DNA of 64,000 nt. Origin: UBA6168 sp964573725 (lineage in GTDB: Bacteria > Bacteroidota > Bacteroidia > Chitinophagales > Saprospiraceae). The notes under the pieces were generated by a model. The model had not been told where the DNA came from, searched no databases, and saw only the letters and a program-made list of their open reading frames with translations. Position 1 is the stretch's first letter; the number at the start of each line of letters is the position of its first letter. The translations under genes were made by a program, and so were the position numbers. Location: positions 62,001-126,000 of the forward strand of contig CAZNLJ010000006.1 of NCBI GenBank assembly GCA_964573725.1. Direction: 5' to 3'. Positions 27,278-35,510 of this stretch are shown here, one piece after another.

Positions 27278-29065
27278 TCATTCCGACGGCGGTATGCGTT
27301 GGCCTTCGAAGTTTATCGGAACGTCGAACGGCCTGAGCAGCGAATCGATGAGCACGGCGGCCTCCGCCCGGGTCAGGTCTTTTCCGGGGTGGGGGACATC
27401 CGGCGGAAGGTCGTCCGCCGTAATCAGGCTGTCCGGGTAAAACCAGGTCCGGTTCGCCCATTGCCAGGGTTCTCCGGTACCGGTGAGGAAGCCGCTGGCG
27501 CCGACCCGTTGGATGGCATCGAATGCGGGGTGGTCCGGCGGGACGTCATGGTAGGGCATCAGGTAGCCACCGGCGTCGAGGACGGCGGCCTGGACATCCC
27601 GGACCGGCAGTTCGCGGGGAGGGATACCGCGTTGGACGGACAGGGCGGCCATGACCCCGGCGGCCTGTCCGACCTGCAGGATGACCGGTTGCAGGCGGCT
27701 GGCCCCGTTCACGATATTGGTGACGGAAATGGCCTTGTCGGCGACAAGCAGGTAGTCCGCATCCTTCGGAATCAGGGCGCCGGCCGGAATATTGAAGGAA
27801 GGCACCGCCGGGAATTCGATGTCCGGTGCGTCCGGCCTTTCCTTGTGGTGGTGGTCGATGGGATAGTCACCGACCGCGACGCCGGTCAGGTGGAGGGCGG
27901 GCTGCGCGGGCACCGGCCGTTTCCAGCCGGGCAGGGCCGTCTGCGGGGACAGTTGCGACAGGATGTCCTGGACGGAGAGCCTGACCAGGCCGTGCACCCG
28001 GCGGCCTTCCCGGTGGTACGGCATCAAGGGGAGCCCGTCTTCGGTCGGAAATTCGGAATCGGCCAATCCGAGCTGGCGGAAGCCCAGTTCCTGTTGGATG
28101 TAATAGATGAAAGCGAGGGTTTTCTGTTTGGCGGCGGCGTAGGCGGCCTCCCGGTCCGCTTCCGACAGGGCGGCGAGGGGAGCATAGAAGTCGTTTCCAT
28201 GAATCGGCCAGTTGATCAGGTACTTGTCGCCGGGCAGTTTCGCATAATCGAGCATGGTGCGGCAGGGATGGGGCTTTTCGCCGCCGCAGTCGAGGGTGTC
28301 CATGCCTTCCGGGAGGCAGCAACAGCGGAAAAGTGCCGGGTCGTACCCCTCCGGTCGGGGGATGGTATGGTCCGTGCCGGGGCCGAAATCCTGCAGGACG
28401 GCGCACCAGGTGAAGTCCTGGACGATATCATTGGCTTGTTCCGGCGCCATGGGTTCACCGGTTTGGTCCCGGGCGTCCATCCCGAGGTCGAATCCGCAGC
28501 CTACGGCGGCGAGGACGTCACCGAGGTCCGTCGCATCGATGAGGATGCGGCAGGTCAGCGTGTGCAGGTCCCGTCCCTGTCGGAGGGTCACCTGCCATCC
28601 GGGCTCGGCGGGTGATGCCGACACGAAGGTCGTATGATATTGGACGGTCAGTCCGGCGGTCTCCTGAGCCATGGTGTCGAAGATGGCGGCGCCGACGTGC
28701 GGTTCGAACTGAGTATGGCTGACCCAGCCGGTGGCTACGCTGTCCGCCCCGCCGTAATACCGCCAAAGCCGGTTTCGGAATTCCCCCCAAATACCGGCGG
28801 GCAGGGCGTGGTTACCGTCGGTGGCGCTGACACCGGCGGCGGTCAGCATACCGCCCAGCCAGGGGGTCGGTTCCGCCACGAGGGTCCGGGCGCCCATGCG
28901 GGCGGCCTGGATACCTGCCGCCACGCCACCCGTGCCGCCGCCGACGACCAGTACGTCCACGTCCGGAACCTTCGGCTGGCAAGCGGTGACGGATACGGCG
29001 GCAACAGCCGCCAGGACGGCCTTTATGAACAGGCCTTTCCGTACTTGAATGCTGTGTTTCATCAT
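27278..29065 (-). CDS. Secreted FAD-dependent oxidoreductase lipoprotein
   Basis: A 595-aa protein of the FAD_oxidored (PF12831-like) type. The start MMKHSIQ at 29065 gives a lipoprotein signal with lipobox VTAC (Cys29). A Rossmann fold follows at once: VDVLVVGGGTGGVAAGIQAA, then LGGMLTAAGVSATDGNHAL and RILIDATDLGDVLA. The C-terminus (DLTRAEAAVLIDSLLRPF) looks like a partial SLH motif. Longer upstream coding sequence is not supported. Substrate is unknown; relatives act on secreted or periplasmic compounds. The TspO-like gene lies 88 bp upstream on the same strand. Confidence 0.88.
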   Translation of the reverse strand: MMKHSIQVRKGLFIKAVLAAVAAVSVTACQPKVPDVDVLVVGGGTGGVAAGIQAARMGARTLVAEPTPWLGGMLTAAGVSATDGNHALPAGIWGEFRNRLWRYYGGADSVATGWVSHTQFEPHVGAAIFDTMAQETAGLTVQYHTTFVSASPAEPGWQVTLRQGRDLHTLTCRILIDATDLGDVLAAVGCGFDLGMDARDQTGEPMAPEQANDIVQDFTWCAVLQDFGPGTDHTIPRPEGYDPALFRCCCLPEGMDTLDCGGEKPHPCRTMLDYAKLPGDKYLINWPIHGNDFYAPLAALSEADREAAYAAAKQKTLAFIYYIQQELGFRQLGLADSEFPTEDGLPLMPYHREGRRVHGLVRLSVQDILSQLSPQTALPGWKRPVPAQPALHLTGVAVGDYPIDHHHKERPDAPDIEFPAVPSFNIPAGALIPKDADYLLVADKAISVTNIVNGASRLQPVILQVGQAAGVMAALSVQRGIPPRELPVRDVQAAVLDAGGYLMPYHDVPPDHPAFDAIQRVGASGFLTGTGEPWQWANRTWFYPDSLITADDLPPDVPHPGKDLTRAEAAVLIDSLLRPFDVPINFEGQRIPPSE

Positions 29066-29153
29066 TCGATAGTCTGTTTTTTCGATGGGTGCTCCACCCG
29101 GTACCGTTTCCGGTGCATCCGCATGACCGGGCCACGGCGGGACAGGAGACGAT

Positions 29154-29936
29154 TCAGTCGGCGGGCCGCTCCTTGCCGGTCGAGACAACATATAAGGACA
29201 GCAAGACCAGGAGCACGATACCGCCCAGGGCGACATAGGCGACCAGGTGTTCGGGTGGCACGTCCTGGCGGCGGGCCGTCCAAATACCGAAAAAGGCCCA
29301 GGCCAGGACCATGGCGTAGGCCACATCGCCGAAACGGAACAGGAACCACGCCCCCAGCGCCAGGGCCGTCACCAGGAGGACGACCGTCCAGCCGGCCGGC
29401 GTCAGCGGGGCGCCGTCCCACCCTGCATCCACCAGCAGCACGGCGGAATTGGCGATGGTGGCGACCGTAATCCAGCCCAGGTAAATGCTGAAGGGCAGCT
29501 GCACCTGCCATTGTTCCCGGCGGGAGAAGGTGGTCCTGCCGATGCCGGTGCGGGAATATATCTGGAGCAGGGTGGCCAGGATGGCCAGCATGATGGCCAT
29601 GGCCAGGGCGATTTGTTCGAAGTGCCAGGCGAACAACCAGGCGGCATTGGCGACGGCATTGAGGAAAAACCAGGGACCGATGCGCCGGACGACGGGCGGA
29701 GCCTCCGCCTGGCGGCGGAACAGGCCGCGGGCCTGGGAAACCGAAAAAACCAACAGCAGGGTATAGATCACACTCCAGATGGCGAAGGTGAACCCGGCCG
29801 GCGTGAAAAGGGTAGGGTAGCGGTCGGAGATTTCCCCCGGGGTCTGCCCGTTCAGGGGAAGGGAAACCGCGAGGTAGTTCGTCCCCAACATAAGGACGAA
29901 ACCGAGGAGGTTGAGTGCCTGGAATTGCTTAGCCAT
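29154..29936 (-). CDS. TspO/MBR-related multi-pass membrane protein
   Basis: A 260-aa, very hydrophobic protein with about seven transmembrane helices. The segment FTPAGFTFAIWSVIYTLLLVF and later Trp/Asn-rich helices (FFLNAVANAAWLFAWHFEQI, YLGWITVATIANSAVLL) resemble the TspO/tryptophan-rich sensory family in an extended form. TspO proteins bind porphyrins and other hydrophobic ligands. The start MAKQFQALNLLG at 29936 is well placed behind a good promoter. Longer upstream frames are not signal-like. Confidence 0.72.
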   Translation of the reverse strand: MAKQFQALNLLGFVLMLGTNYLAVSLPLNGQTPGEISDRYPTLFTPAGFTFAIWSVIYTLLLVFSVSQARGLFRRQAEAPPVVRRIGPWFFLNAVANAAWLFAWHFEQIALAMAIMLAILATLLQIYSRTGIGRTTFSRREQWQVQLPFSIYLGWITVATIANSAVLLVDAGWDGAPLTPAGWTVVLLVTALALGAWFLFRFGDVAYAMVLAWAFFGIWTARRQDVPPEHLVAYVALGGIVLLVLLSLYVVSTGKERPAD

Positions 29937-29974
29937 GAAAGGGGAGGATTTACCGGCAAAAATCGAAACCCGGC

Positions 29975-30004
29975 CAAAGTAATACATATTTACCTGTTTG
30001 CAAA
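29975..30004 (-). promoter_or_regulatory. Promoter of the TspO-like gene
   Basis: On the minus strand TTTG (30004-30001), 18 bases, TTACTTTG (29982-29975). The -33 matches fully and the -7 has one mismatch to TAnnTTTG. The predicted leader is about 30 bases. It lies between the divergent TspO-like and ftsH genes. Confidence 0.55.
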
Positions 30005-30108
30005 AAAATACCGATATTGGTGGAACGTGCAGTCGGAACGGGATCGGGAGCGGCGGCGGAGCCGACGCCGCCCCCGGCCGCTCCGACCGCACGAAACCAT
30101 GACCTCGC

Positions 30109-32055
30109 ATGCCTGATAAGAATCCATCCAAGACACCCACGGAACGGCCGGGAGGCTGGAATCCGTGGGGTGGCAAGGGAATCCCCTGGATATACCTGTT
30201 GGTCCTGACCCTGTTGGCCTGGCAGTTGAGCGGCTCCTTGTGGCGGGTGGTACCGACGGAAGTGGCATTCCCTTATTTCCGGGAGACGCTGTTGCCGGGC
30301 GGGGATATCCGGGAGATCGTCATCGTAAACGGTACGTTTGCGGAAATATACCTGCGGGAGGATGCCCTGGCGAAGGCGGCCCATGAGGCGGTCCGCAAGC
30401 ATACGGCGGGACCGCACTACAAGGTGACAATCCTGTCGCCGGATCGTTTCCAGGAGGAATTGGAGACAGCCAGGGAATCCCTGCCGGAGGAGCGGCGATT
30501 CGACTGGAAGGTCGAACAGCGGACGGATTGGGTCGGGAACATCGTCGTATGGCTGCTTCCCTTCCTGTTGCTGTTGGGATTATGGCTCTTCGTCATCGGT
30601 CGGATGCGGCAGGGCGGCGGTGGTCCGCCCGGTATGAATCCCTTCGATTTCGGCAAATCCAGTGCGACGCCCTACAAGAAGGACGTCAGCAGTGTGACCT
30701 TCGAGGATATCGCCGGGTTGGAGGAGGTGAAAGTGGAGGTCCGGGAGGTGGTGGATTTCCTGAAGAATCCGGTAAAATACACCCGCCTGGGGGCGAAGAT
30801 CCCGAAAGGGGTGCTCCTGGTGGGGCCACCCGGAACCGGTAAGACCCTGTTGGCGCGGGCAGTGGCCGGGGAAGCCGGCGTGCCTTTCTTTTCCATGTCC
30901 GGTTCGGAGTTTGTGGAGATGTTCGTCGGCGTCGGGGCATCGCGGGTCCGGGACCTGTTCAAGAAGGCCAAGCAACATGCTCCGAGCATCATCTTCATCG
31001 ACGAGATCGACGCCATCGGCCGGAGCCGGGGCAAGGCCAGCAGTTTCCAGACGAATGACGAGCGGGAGAACACCCTGAACCAGTTGTTGACGGAGATGGA
31101 CGGATTCGGCGCAAATACCGGGGTCATCGTGCTGGCGGCGACCAACCGGGGCGAGATCTTGGACCGTGCCCTCCTGCGGCCGGGCCGGTTCGACCGGCAG
31201 ATCTACCTGGACCTGCCGACCCTGGAGGAGCGGCGCTCCATTTTCCAGGTCCATGTCCGTCCGCTGTTGTTGGGAAAAGACATCAACCTGGACACCCTCG
31301 CCCAACAGACCCCCGGGTTTTCCGGTGCGGACATCGCAAACATCTGCAACGAGGCCGCCCTCATCTCCGCCCGCCGGGAGGCGGAGGCGGTGTCGATGGC
31401 GGACTTCTATGCCGCAACGGACCGCGTCATCGCCGGGCTGGAAAAAAAGAGCAAGATCCTCTCCGAAAAGGAAAAAAGGACGGTGGCCTACCATGAGGCC
31501 GGCCATGCGACCGCCTCCTGGTACCTGCCGTATGCCGATGCCCTGCTCAAGGTGTCGATCGTACCCAGAGGCAAATCCCTCGGCGCCGCCTGGTACCTGC
31601 CGCAGGAACAGTTCCTGTATACCCGGACGGAGTTCATCGACCGGCTCTGCGCCACCTTGGGCGGCCGCGCCGCCGAGGAGGTCGTCTTCGGGGATGTGAC
31701 CTCCGGTGCCCTGGACGACCTCGAGAAGGTCACCCGGCAGGCCTATATGATGGTCGCCTACTACGGACTCAATCCCGATATCGGGAACATCAGCTACTAC
31801 GACAGCACCGGCCGGAGCGAACAAGCCTTCACCAAACCCTACAGCGAAGCGACTGCCCAAAAGATAGACCAGGAAGTCGGCAAGCTCGTCGACCAGGCCT
31901 ACCAGCGAACACTCCGCCTCCTGCGCGAACATCGCCCGCAACTGGATGCCCTCGCCTCCCGACTCCTGGAAAAGGAGGTGGTCCTGCAGGAGGAATTGGA
32001 GGAAATCTTCGGCCCGCGAGCGCCGGTCCCCGAAACACCCCGGCTGCCCGGCTGA
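30109..32055 (+). CDS. ftsH: ATP-dependent zinc metalloprotease FtsH
   Basis: A 648-aa membrane AAA+ protease that degrades misfolded and regulatory membrane proteins. Two transmembrane helices (about 24-44 and 144-164) flank the periplasmic domain. The AAA module has Walker A GPPGTGKT (Lys245), Walker B IIFIDEIDAIG (Asp298, Glu299) and the second region of homology ATNRGEILDRALLRPGRFDR. The M41 zinc site is HEAGH (His462-His466). Linker and pore features (FVEMFVGVGASRVRDLF) are intact, so it should be active. The last 46 codons are duplicated immediately downstream in the broken tandem repeat. The start was taken as the ATG at 30109. Confidence 0.97.
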   Translation: MPDKNPSKTPTERPGGWNPWGGKGIPWIYLLVLTLLAWQLSGSLWRVVPTEVAFPYFRETLLPGGDIREIVIVNGTFAEIYLREDALAKAAHEAVRKHTAGPHYKVTILSPDRFQEELETARESLPEERRFDWKVEQRTDWVGNIVVWLLPFLLLLGLWLFVIGRMRQGGGGPPGMNPFDFGKSSATPYKKDVSSVTFEDIAGLEEVKVEVREVVDFLKNPVKYTRLGAKIPKGVLLVGPPGTGKTLLARAVAGEAGVPFFSMSGSEFVEMFVGVGASRVRDLFKKAKQHAPSIIFIDEIDAIGRSRGKASSFQTNDERENTLNQLLTEMDGFGANTGVIVLAATNRGEILDRALLRPGRFDRQIYLDLPTLEERRSIFQVHVRPLLLGKDINLDTLAQQTPGFSGADIANICNEAALISARREAEAVSMADFYAATDRVIAGLEKKSKILSEKEKRTVAYHEAGHATASWYLPYADALLKVSIVPRGKSLGAAWYLPQEQFLYTRTEFIDRLCATLGGRAAEEVVFGDVTSGALDDLEKVTRQAYMMVAYYGLNPDIGNISYYDSTGRSEQAFTKPYSEATAQKIDQEVGKLVDQAYQRTLRLLREHRPQLDALASRLLEKEVVLQEELEEIFGPRAPVPETPRLPG

Positions 32056-32349
32056 GGGACCTTGTCGAAACCGGGTATTTTTCGGTCTCCTGCGCGAACA
32101 TCGCCCGCAACCGGATGCCCTCGCCTCCCGACTCCTGGAAAAGGAGGTGGTCCTGCAGGAGGAATTGNNNNNNNNNNNNNNNNNNNNNNNNNNNNNNNNN
32201 NNNNNNNNNNNNNNNNNNNNNNNNNNNNNNNNNNNNNNNNNNNNNNNNNNNNNNNNNNNNNNNNNNNATCTTCGGCCCGCGAGCGCCGGTCCCCGAAACA
32301 CCCCGGCTGCCCGGCTGAGGGATCCTGTCGAAACCGGGTATTTTTCGGT
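31918..32349 (+). repeat. 169-bp tandem repeat of the ftsH 3' end, interrupted by gap
   Basis: Copy 1 is 31918-32086 (the last 46 codons of ftsH, stop, and 31 bases of 3' flank). Copy 2 starts at 32087 and ends at 32349 but contains the 100-N gap. Without Ns copy 2 has 163 bases and lacks only GAGGAA at the gap, so a gap of 6 + 169n bases would restore whole units. The copies differ at several bases (CAACTGG versus CAACCGG; GGGACCT versus GGGATCC), so this is not a simple contig-end overlap. The period is not a multiple of three, and each copy carries its own stop. Confidence 0.85.
32168..32267. other. Assembly gap of 100 N
   Basis: Exactly 100 N, the usual placeholder for a gap of unknown length, placed inside the second copy of the 169-bp repeat. 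Its true size is unknown. Confidence 0.99.
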
Positions 32350-32407
32350 CGATGTACATATTCCCGGCACAGCAGTATTATTTATTGGTAAAAAAATATG
32401 CACTTGT

Positions 32408-32437
32408 TTTTATTGTTCCGAAATGGTTGTATATTTG
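32408..32437 (+). promoter_or_regulatory. Promoter of the candidate ncRNA
   Basis: TTTT (32408-32411), 18 bases, then TATATTTG (32430-32437), a perfect -7 match. Start of transcription is expected near 32444. No protein gene begins within the next 900 bases. Confidence 0.55.
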
Positions 32438-32443
32438 TGCCAC

Positions 32444-32561
32444 TTCAGTGATGTGAAAGACATTTTTAGTCAAGATATACAGCGGTTCTTACCGCATCAA
32501 GAATTGGTTTTTTGGGGTTAAATAGGCGGCTGTCTGAATTTCAGATGGCCGTCTTTTTTTT
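32444..32561 (+). ncRNA. Candidate ~118-nt structured small RNA
   Basis: A stand-alone unit with promoter, internal hairpin and intrinsic terminator but no open frame (the first ATG is followed at once by TGA). The internal hairpin is GCGGT-TCTT-ACCGC (32482-32495). The 3' end is a 13-bp stem and eight T (32525-32561). It lacks the SRP RNA GGAA-loop motif and is too short for 6S, RNase P or tmRNA, so it is either an unknown sRNA or a leader whose gene has been lost. Prediction only. Confidence 0.5.
32525..32561 (+). terminator. Strong intrinsic terminator
   Basis: Stem 32525-32537 with 32541-32553 (13 pairs including G-U pairs: GGCGGCTGTCTGA against TCAGATGGCCGTC), a 3-base loop, then T8. 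A textbook rho-independent terminator on the plus strand. Confidence 0.88.
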
Positions 32562-32631
32562 ACCCGGTCCTTGTCCAGATACTCCCTGCCTTCCGCTCCC
32601 CGTCACCTGTGTTCCGCATCCCAGCATCCAT

Positions 32632-32653
32632 CTGGACAAACCGGTTTGTCCAG
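32632..32653. repeat. 22-bp perfect palindrome
   Basis: CTGGACAAACC followed directly by its reverse complement GGTTTGTCCAG. There is no loop and no T-tract, so it is more like a protein-binding site than a terminator. No gene start lies within 700 bases. Confidence 0.6.
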
Positions 32654-33196
32654 CCGGAAACCCGTGCCCGGTGCAGCCCGCCCCTTGCCGGCGTACCAGG
32701 CCGATCCACCGGTAACAGGGGCAGCTGTGGGACCTGCCGCTACGTTGCCGAACGACGGATGCCGCCCTGCGCCACCTTACACCTTTGTGCCGATGTTTCC
32801 CCCGATAAGGCATCCGAATAAAGCCGGGAAGTGCCGGGTTAGCCCCTATGTCGGGATGATTGACCGCTTACAGCCATTCCCGGCCCGGGTGTGGCCGCCT
32901 GGTGACCATGGCGAAACCCGGGTATCGGGCTGTCGGCCGCACCGGTAGCCCCATGTCAAGTCCTGTCTGTGGAAAGCATGCGGGCCGGCCGCTTTCCGCA
33001 GCCTACCTGGTAAACGTACGCCGTCGAACCCCGGACCCGCAGCCGGATAGGACCGCGCCGGACCGGCTTTTCCCGAAAAATTAGCCCGGTCGACCGGTCC
33101 TGCCCGGTTGATTCCGGGGAGAAAGGACGTACACCACCTGACGGCGCCGATACCGCTTCCGGGTTCCGGTACCATCGCCGCGGACCATGCCGCAGC

Positions 33197-33236
33197 ATGC
33201 CGGACAAATCCGGCATGGTGGTATTCGAAATGCCGG
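33197..33236. repeat. Alternating ATGCCGG / CCGGCAT motifs
   Basis: ATGCCGG at 33197-33203, CCGGCAT at 33210-33216, ATGCCGG at 33230-33236. They form two overlapping inverted repeats with 6- and 13-base spacers, about 115 bp upstream of the hpd promoter. A regulator-binding site is possible. Confidence 0.4.
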
Positions 33237-33349
33237 CGTACGCCACATCCGGTCGGGGAGCCCGGCTACCCGGCGGCCGGCGTGGTCCGTTGCGTAAAAT
33301 CATCCGTCGGAACCGAATACAAAATGGTACCGGACCGGCCGCCACGCCT

Positions 33350-33389
33350 TATATTTGCAGGAATCCGCCTCGAAGCGAGGGGACTTATT
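33350..33389 (+). promoter_or_regulatory. hpd promoter and 5' leader hairpin (element A)
   Basis: TATATTTG (33350-33357, full -7 match), AGGAA, then hairpin CCTCG-AAG-CGAGG (33368-33380) followed by GGACTTATT. The transcript should begin at or just before the hairpin, 30-50 bases ahead of the hpd ATG. The same order of motifs recurs on the minus strand at 60522-60481. A -33 TTTG is not evident. Confidence 0.55.
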
Positions 33390-33411
33390 CCGCCAACAAA
33401 TAAGATCAAAT

Positions 33412-34545
33412 ATGACGACCACGACCGCTGCCCTTCCGAAAATCTACGAAAAAGCGGCAGATTTCCTGCCCATCAACGGAACCGACCACATCGAACTTTA
33501 CGTCGGCAATGCCAAACAGGCGGCCCATTACTACCAATCCGCGTTCGGCTTCCGCCCGCTGGCACACGCCGGCCTGGAGACCGGACAAAGGGATCGCGAG
33601 TCTTACGTCGTGGAGCAAGGGAAGATCCGGTTGGTGCTTACCTCACCCCTGCGCAGCGGCACACCGATCGGGCAGCACATCGACCGGCACGGGGACGGCG
33701 TCAAGGTCGTCGCCCTCTGGGTGGATGATGCCGAAGCCGCCTACCGGGAAGCCGTCGGCCGCGGTGCGGAATCGTACCTGACGCCCCGCGAGGCGGAGGA
33801 CGAGCAAGGCAAGGTGGTGCTGTCCGGCATCCACACCTACGGGGAAACGGTGCACCTGTTCGTCGAACGAAACCGTTACCAAGGGGTGTTCCTGCCGGGC
33901 TACCGCGCCTGGCGCCCGCATTACCGCGCCGCCGATACCGGGCTGAAATACGTGGACCACATGGTCGGCAATGTGGAATTGGGCAAGATGCTGCATTGGG
34001 TCCGTTTCTACGAGCAGGTGATGGGCTTCACCCAAATCCTCTCCTTCGACGACAAGGATATATCCACAGCGTACACAGCCTTGATGAGCAAGGTGATGAG
34101 CAACGGGAACGGCCGGATCAAATTTCCGATCAACGAGCCGGCCGAGGGCCTCAAGAAATCCCAGATCGACGAGTATCTCGAGTTTTACGAAGGTCCCGGC
34201 GTGCAGCATATCGCCGTGGCCACGGACAACATCATCGAGACCGTGACCCTGCTGCGGGACCGGGGGGTGGAGTTCCTGCGCGTCCCCTCCACCTATTACG
34301 ACACCCTGTCGGAGCGGGTGGGAGAAATCGATGAGGACCTGGCACCGCTGCGGGAGCTGGGCATCCTGGTGGACCGGGACGACGAGGGCTACCTGTTGCA
34401 GATTTTCACCAAGCCGGTGAATCCGCGGCCCACGCTTTTCTTCGAAATCATCCAACGGAAAGGGGCCCGCTCCTTCGGAAAAGGTAACTTTAGGGCGCTC
34501 TTCGAATCCATCGAACGGGAGCAGGCCCTCCGGGGAACCCTGTAG
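33412..34545 (+). CDS. hpd: 4-hydroxyphenylpyruvate dioxygenase
   Basis: A 377-aa Fe(II) dioxygenase that converts 4-hydroxyphenylpyruvate to homogentisate in tyrosine breakdown. Two vicinal-oxygen-chelate domains are present; the iron ligands are His183 (VDHMVGN), His266 (VQHIAVATDN) and Glu345 (FFEIIQRKG). The motifs FYEQVMGF and GYLLQIFTKP are also typical. Length fits the family. The ATG at 33412 (MTTTTAALPK) is chosen because it follows the promoter/leader; a longer frame would start inside the leader. Homogentisate dioxygenase and fumarylacetoacetase genes are not in the window. Confidence 0.96.
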   Translation: MTTTTAALPKIYEKAADFLPINGTDHIELYVGNAKQAAHYYQSAFGFRPLAHAGLETGQRDRESYVVEQGKIRLVLTSPLRSGTPIGQHIDRHGDGVKVVALWVDDAEAAYREAVGRGAESYLTPREAEDEQGKVVLSGIHTYGETVHLFVERNRYQGVFLPGYRAWRPHYRAADTGLKYVDHMVGNVELGKMLHWVRFYEQVMGFTQILSFDDKDISTAYTALMSKVMSNGNGRIKFPINEPAEGLKKSQIDEYLEFYEGPGVQHIAVATDNIIETVTLLRDRGVEFLRVPSTYYDTLSERVGEIDEDLAPLRELGILVDRDDEGYLLQIFTKPVNPRPTLFFEIIQRKGARSFGKGNFRALFESIEREQALRGTL

Positions 34546-34582
34546 GGCGGCCGTCACCGGCGATGAAAAAGTACATATCGAT

Positions 34583-35311
34583 ATGAAGGCTGTCATCCTG
34601 GCGGTCGCATCCGCGCTCCTGGTCCTTCCTGCACTGGAAGGACAGTCCCCGTATTCCCTGAAACCGGGCCGGGAGGCCGGGTGGGGTACCCTGGCACTCG
34701 GCCTGGGTGGCCTCTCGCTCCACCTGGAGCGGCGGATACAGCCCTTGTCCCCTCACCAGGTCGACCTGCTGACGGCGGAAGCCGGCTTGGGAAAATGGGA
34801 CACCTGGACGGTAGGCAATGTATCCCCGGTGGCGGCGAGATGGAGCGATTTCCTGCTGTACGGATCGCACGTCCTCCCGCTCGCCATCGTTGCCGCTACC
34901 CCCGCCTTGCGAAAATCGCCGCTCCCGGTGGCCGTCGTGGTGGCGGAAGTGGGCCTGTTGAACACGGCAGTCACTACCTTGGTCAAACATTCGGTCAAAC
35001 GCCCCCGTCCCTATGTCCGCAACCCGGCGGTGCCGCTCGACCGGAAAATGACCGTCGATGCGCAGGAGTCCTTCTATTCCGGCCATGCTTCCCAAACCGC
35101 GGCGATGTGTTTCCTGTCCGCGCACCTGTTCGCCTCGGCTTACCCCAGGAGCCGATGGAAACCTGCCGTCTGGACCGCAGCCGCAGGGATTCCGGCCTTG
35201 ACCGGATACCTGCGGGTAAGGAGCGGAAAACATTTCTTCTCGGATGTCCTGGTCGGCTACGCAGCCGGTGCGCTGACCGGCTGGCTGATACCCCGATTGC
35301 ACCGCCGTTGA
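34583..35311 (+). CDS. PAP2-family phosphatase
   Basis: A 242-aa membrane phosphatase with the three PAP2 motifs: KHSVKRPRPY, FYSGHAS and RVRSGKHFFSDVLVG. The His of SGHAS and the final His of motif 3 form the phospho-enzyme centre. It has an N-terminal signal or anchor helix and several short hydrophobic helices. It probably removes phosphate from undecaprenyl pyrophosphate or phosphatidic-type lipids. It is 37 bp downstream of hpd on the same strand and may share its transcript, though no functional link is clear. Confidence 0.9.
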   Translation: MKAVILAVASALLVLPALEGQSPYSLKPGREAGWGTLALGLGGLSLHLERRIQPLSPHQVDLLTAEAGLGKWDTWTVGNVSPVAARWSDFLLYGSHVLPLAIVAATPALRKSPLPVAVVVAEVGLLNTAVTTLVKHSVKRPRPYVRNPAVPLDRKMTVDAQESFYSGHASQTAAMCFLSAHLFASAYPRSRWKPAVWTAAAGIPALTGYLRVRSGKHFFSDVLVGYAAGALTGWLIPRLHRR

Positions 35312-35510
35312 TACCGGAAATACCGGTGGGTCCGCCGCTTGCGATGTGCTCCGCGAGGGCCGGTCGGTACCTCCGGCGTGCGCTAGGCAGCGGATTTCGG
35401 CCCCTGCTCCGGGGCATGTCCTGCGCCGCCGCCGGTCCGCCGGTGGCGGCATCCGGCCTCTTTATAATCCTTTGGGACATCCGGCATTGTCACCGTAAAA
35501 AAACAAGCAA

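Larger units (their letters stand above)
32350..33411. other. 1.06-kb gene-free but structured region
   Basis: No convincing protein gene on either strand; the open frames are short and lack motifs. The first 210 bp hold a promoter, ncRNA candidate and terminator. Further on are a 22-bp perfect palindrome (32632-32653), three alternating ATGCCGG/CCGGCAT motifs (33197-33236), and the promoter/leader element of hpd (33350-33389), all listed separately. Confidence 0.6.

Noticed and set aside
31829..32403. Extra protein-coding frames around the N gap
   Set aside because: They depend on translating Ns or on the duplicated ftsH tail; each copy has its own stop codon.
32562..33349. Short frames in the gene-free region downstream of the ncRNA
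   Set aside because: Several overlapping frames of 60-130 codons, Pro/Arg-rich, with no conserved pattern or promoter at their starts.
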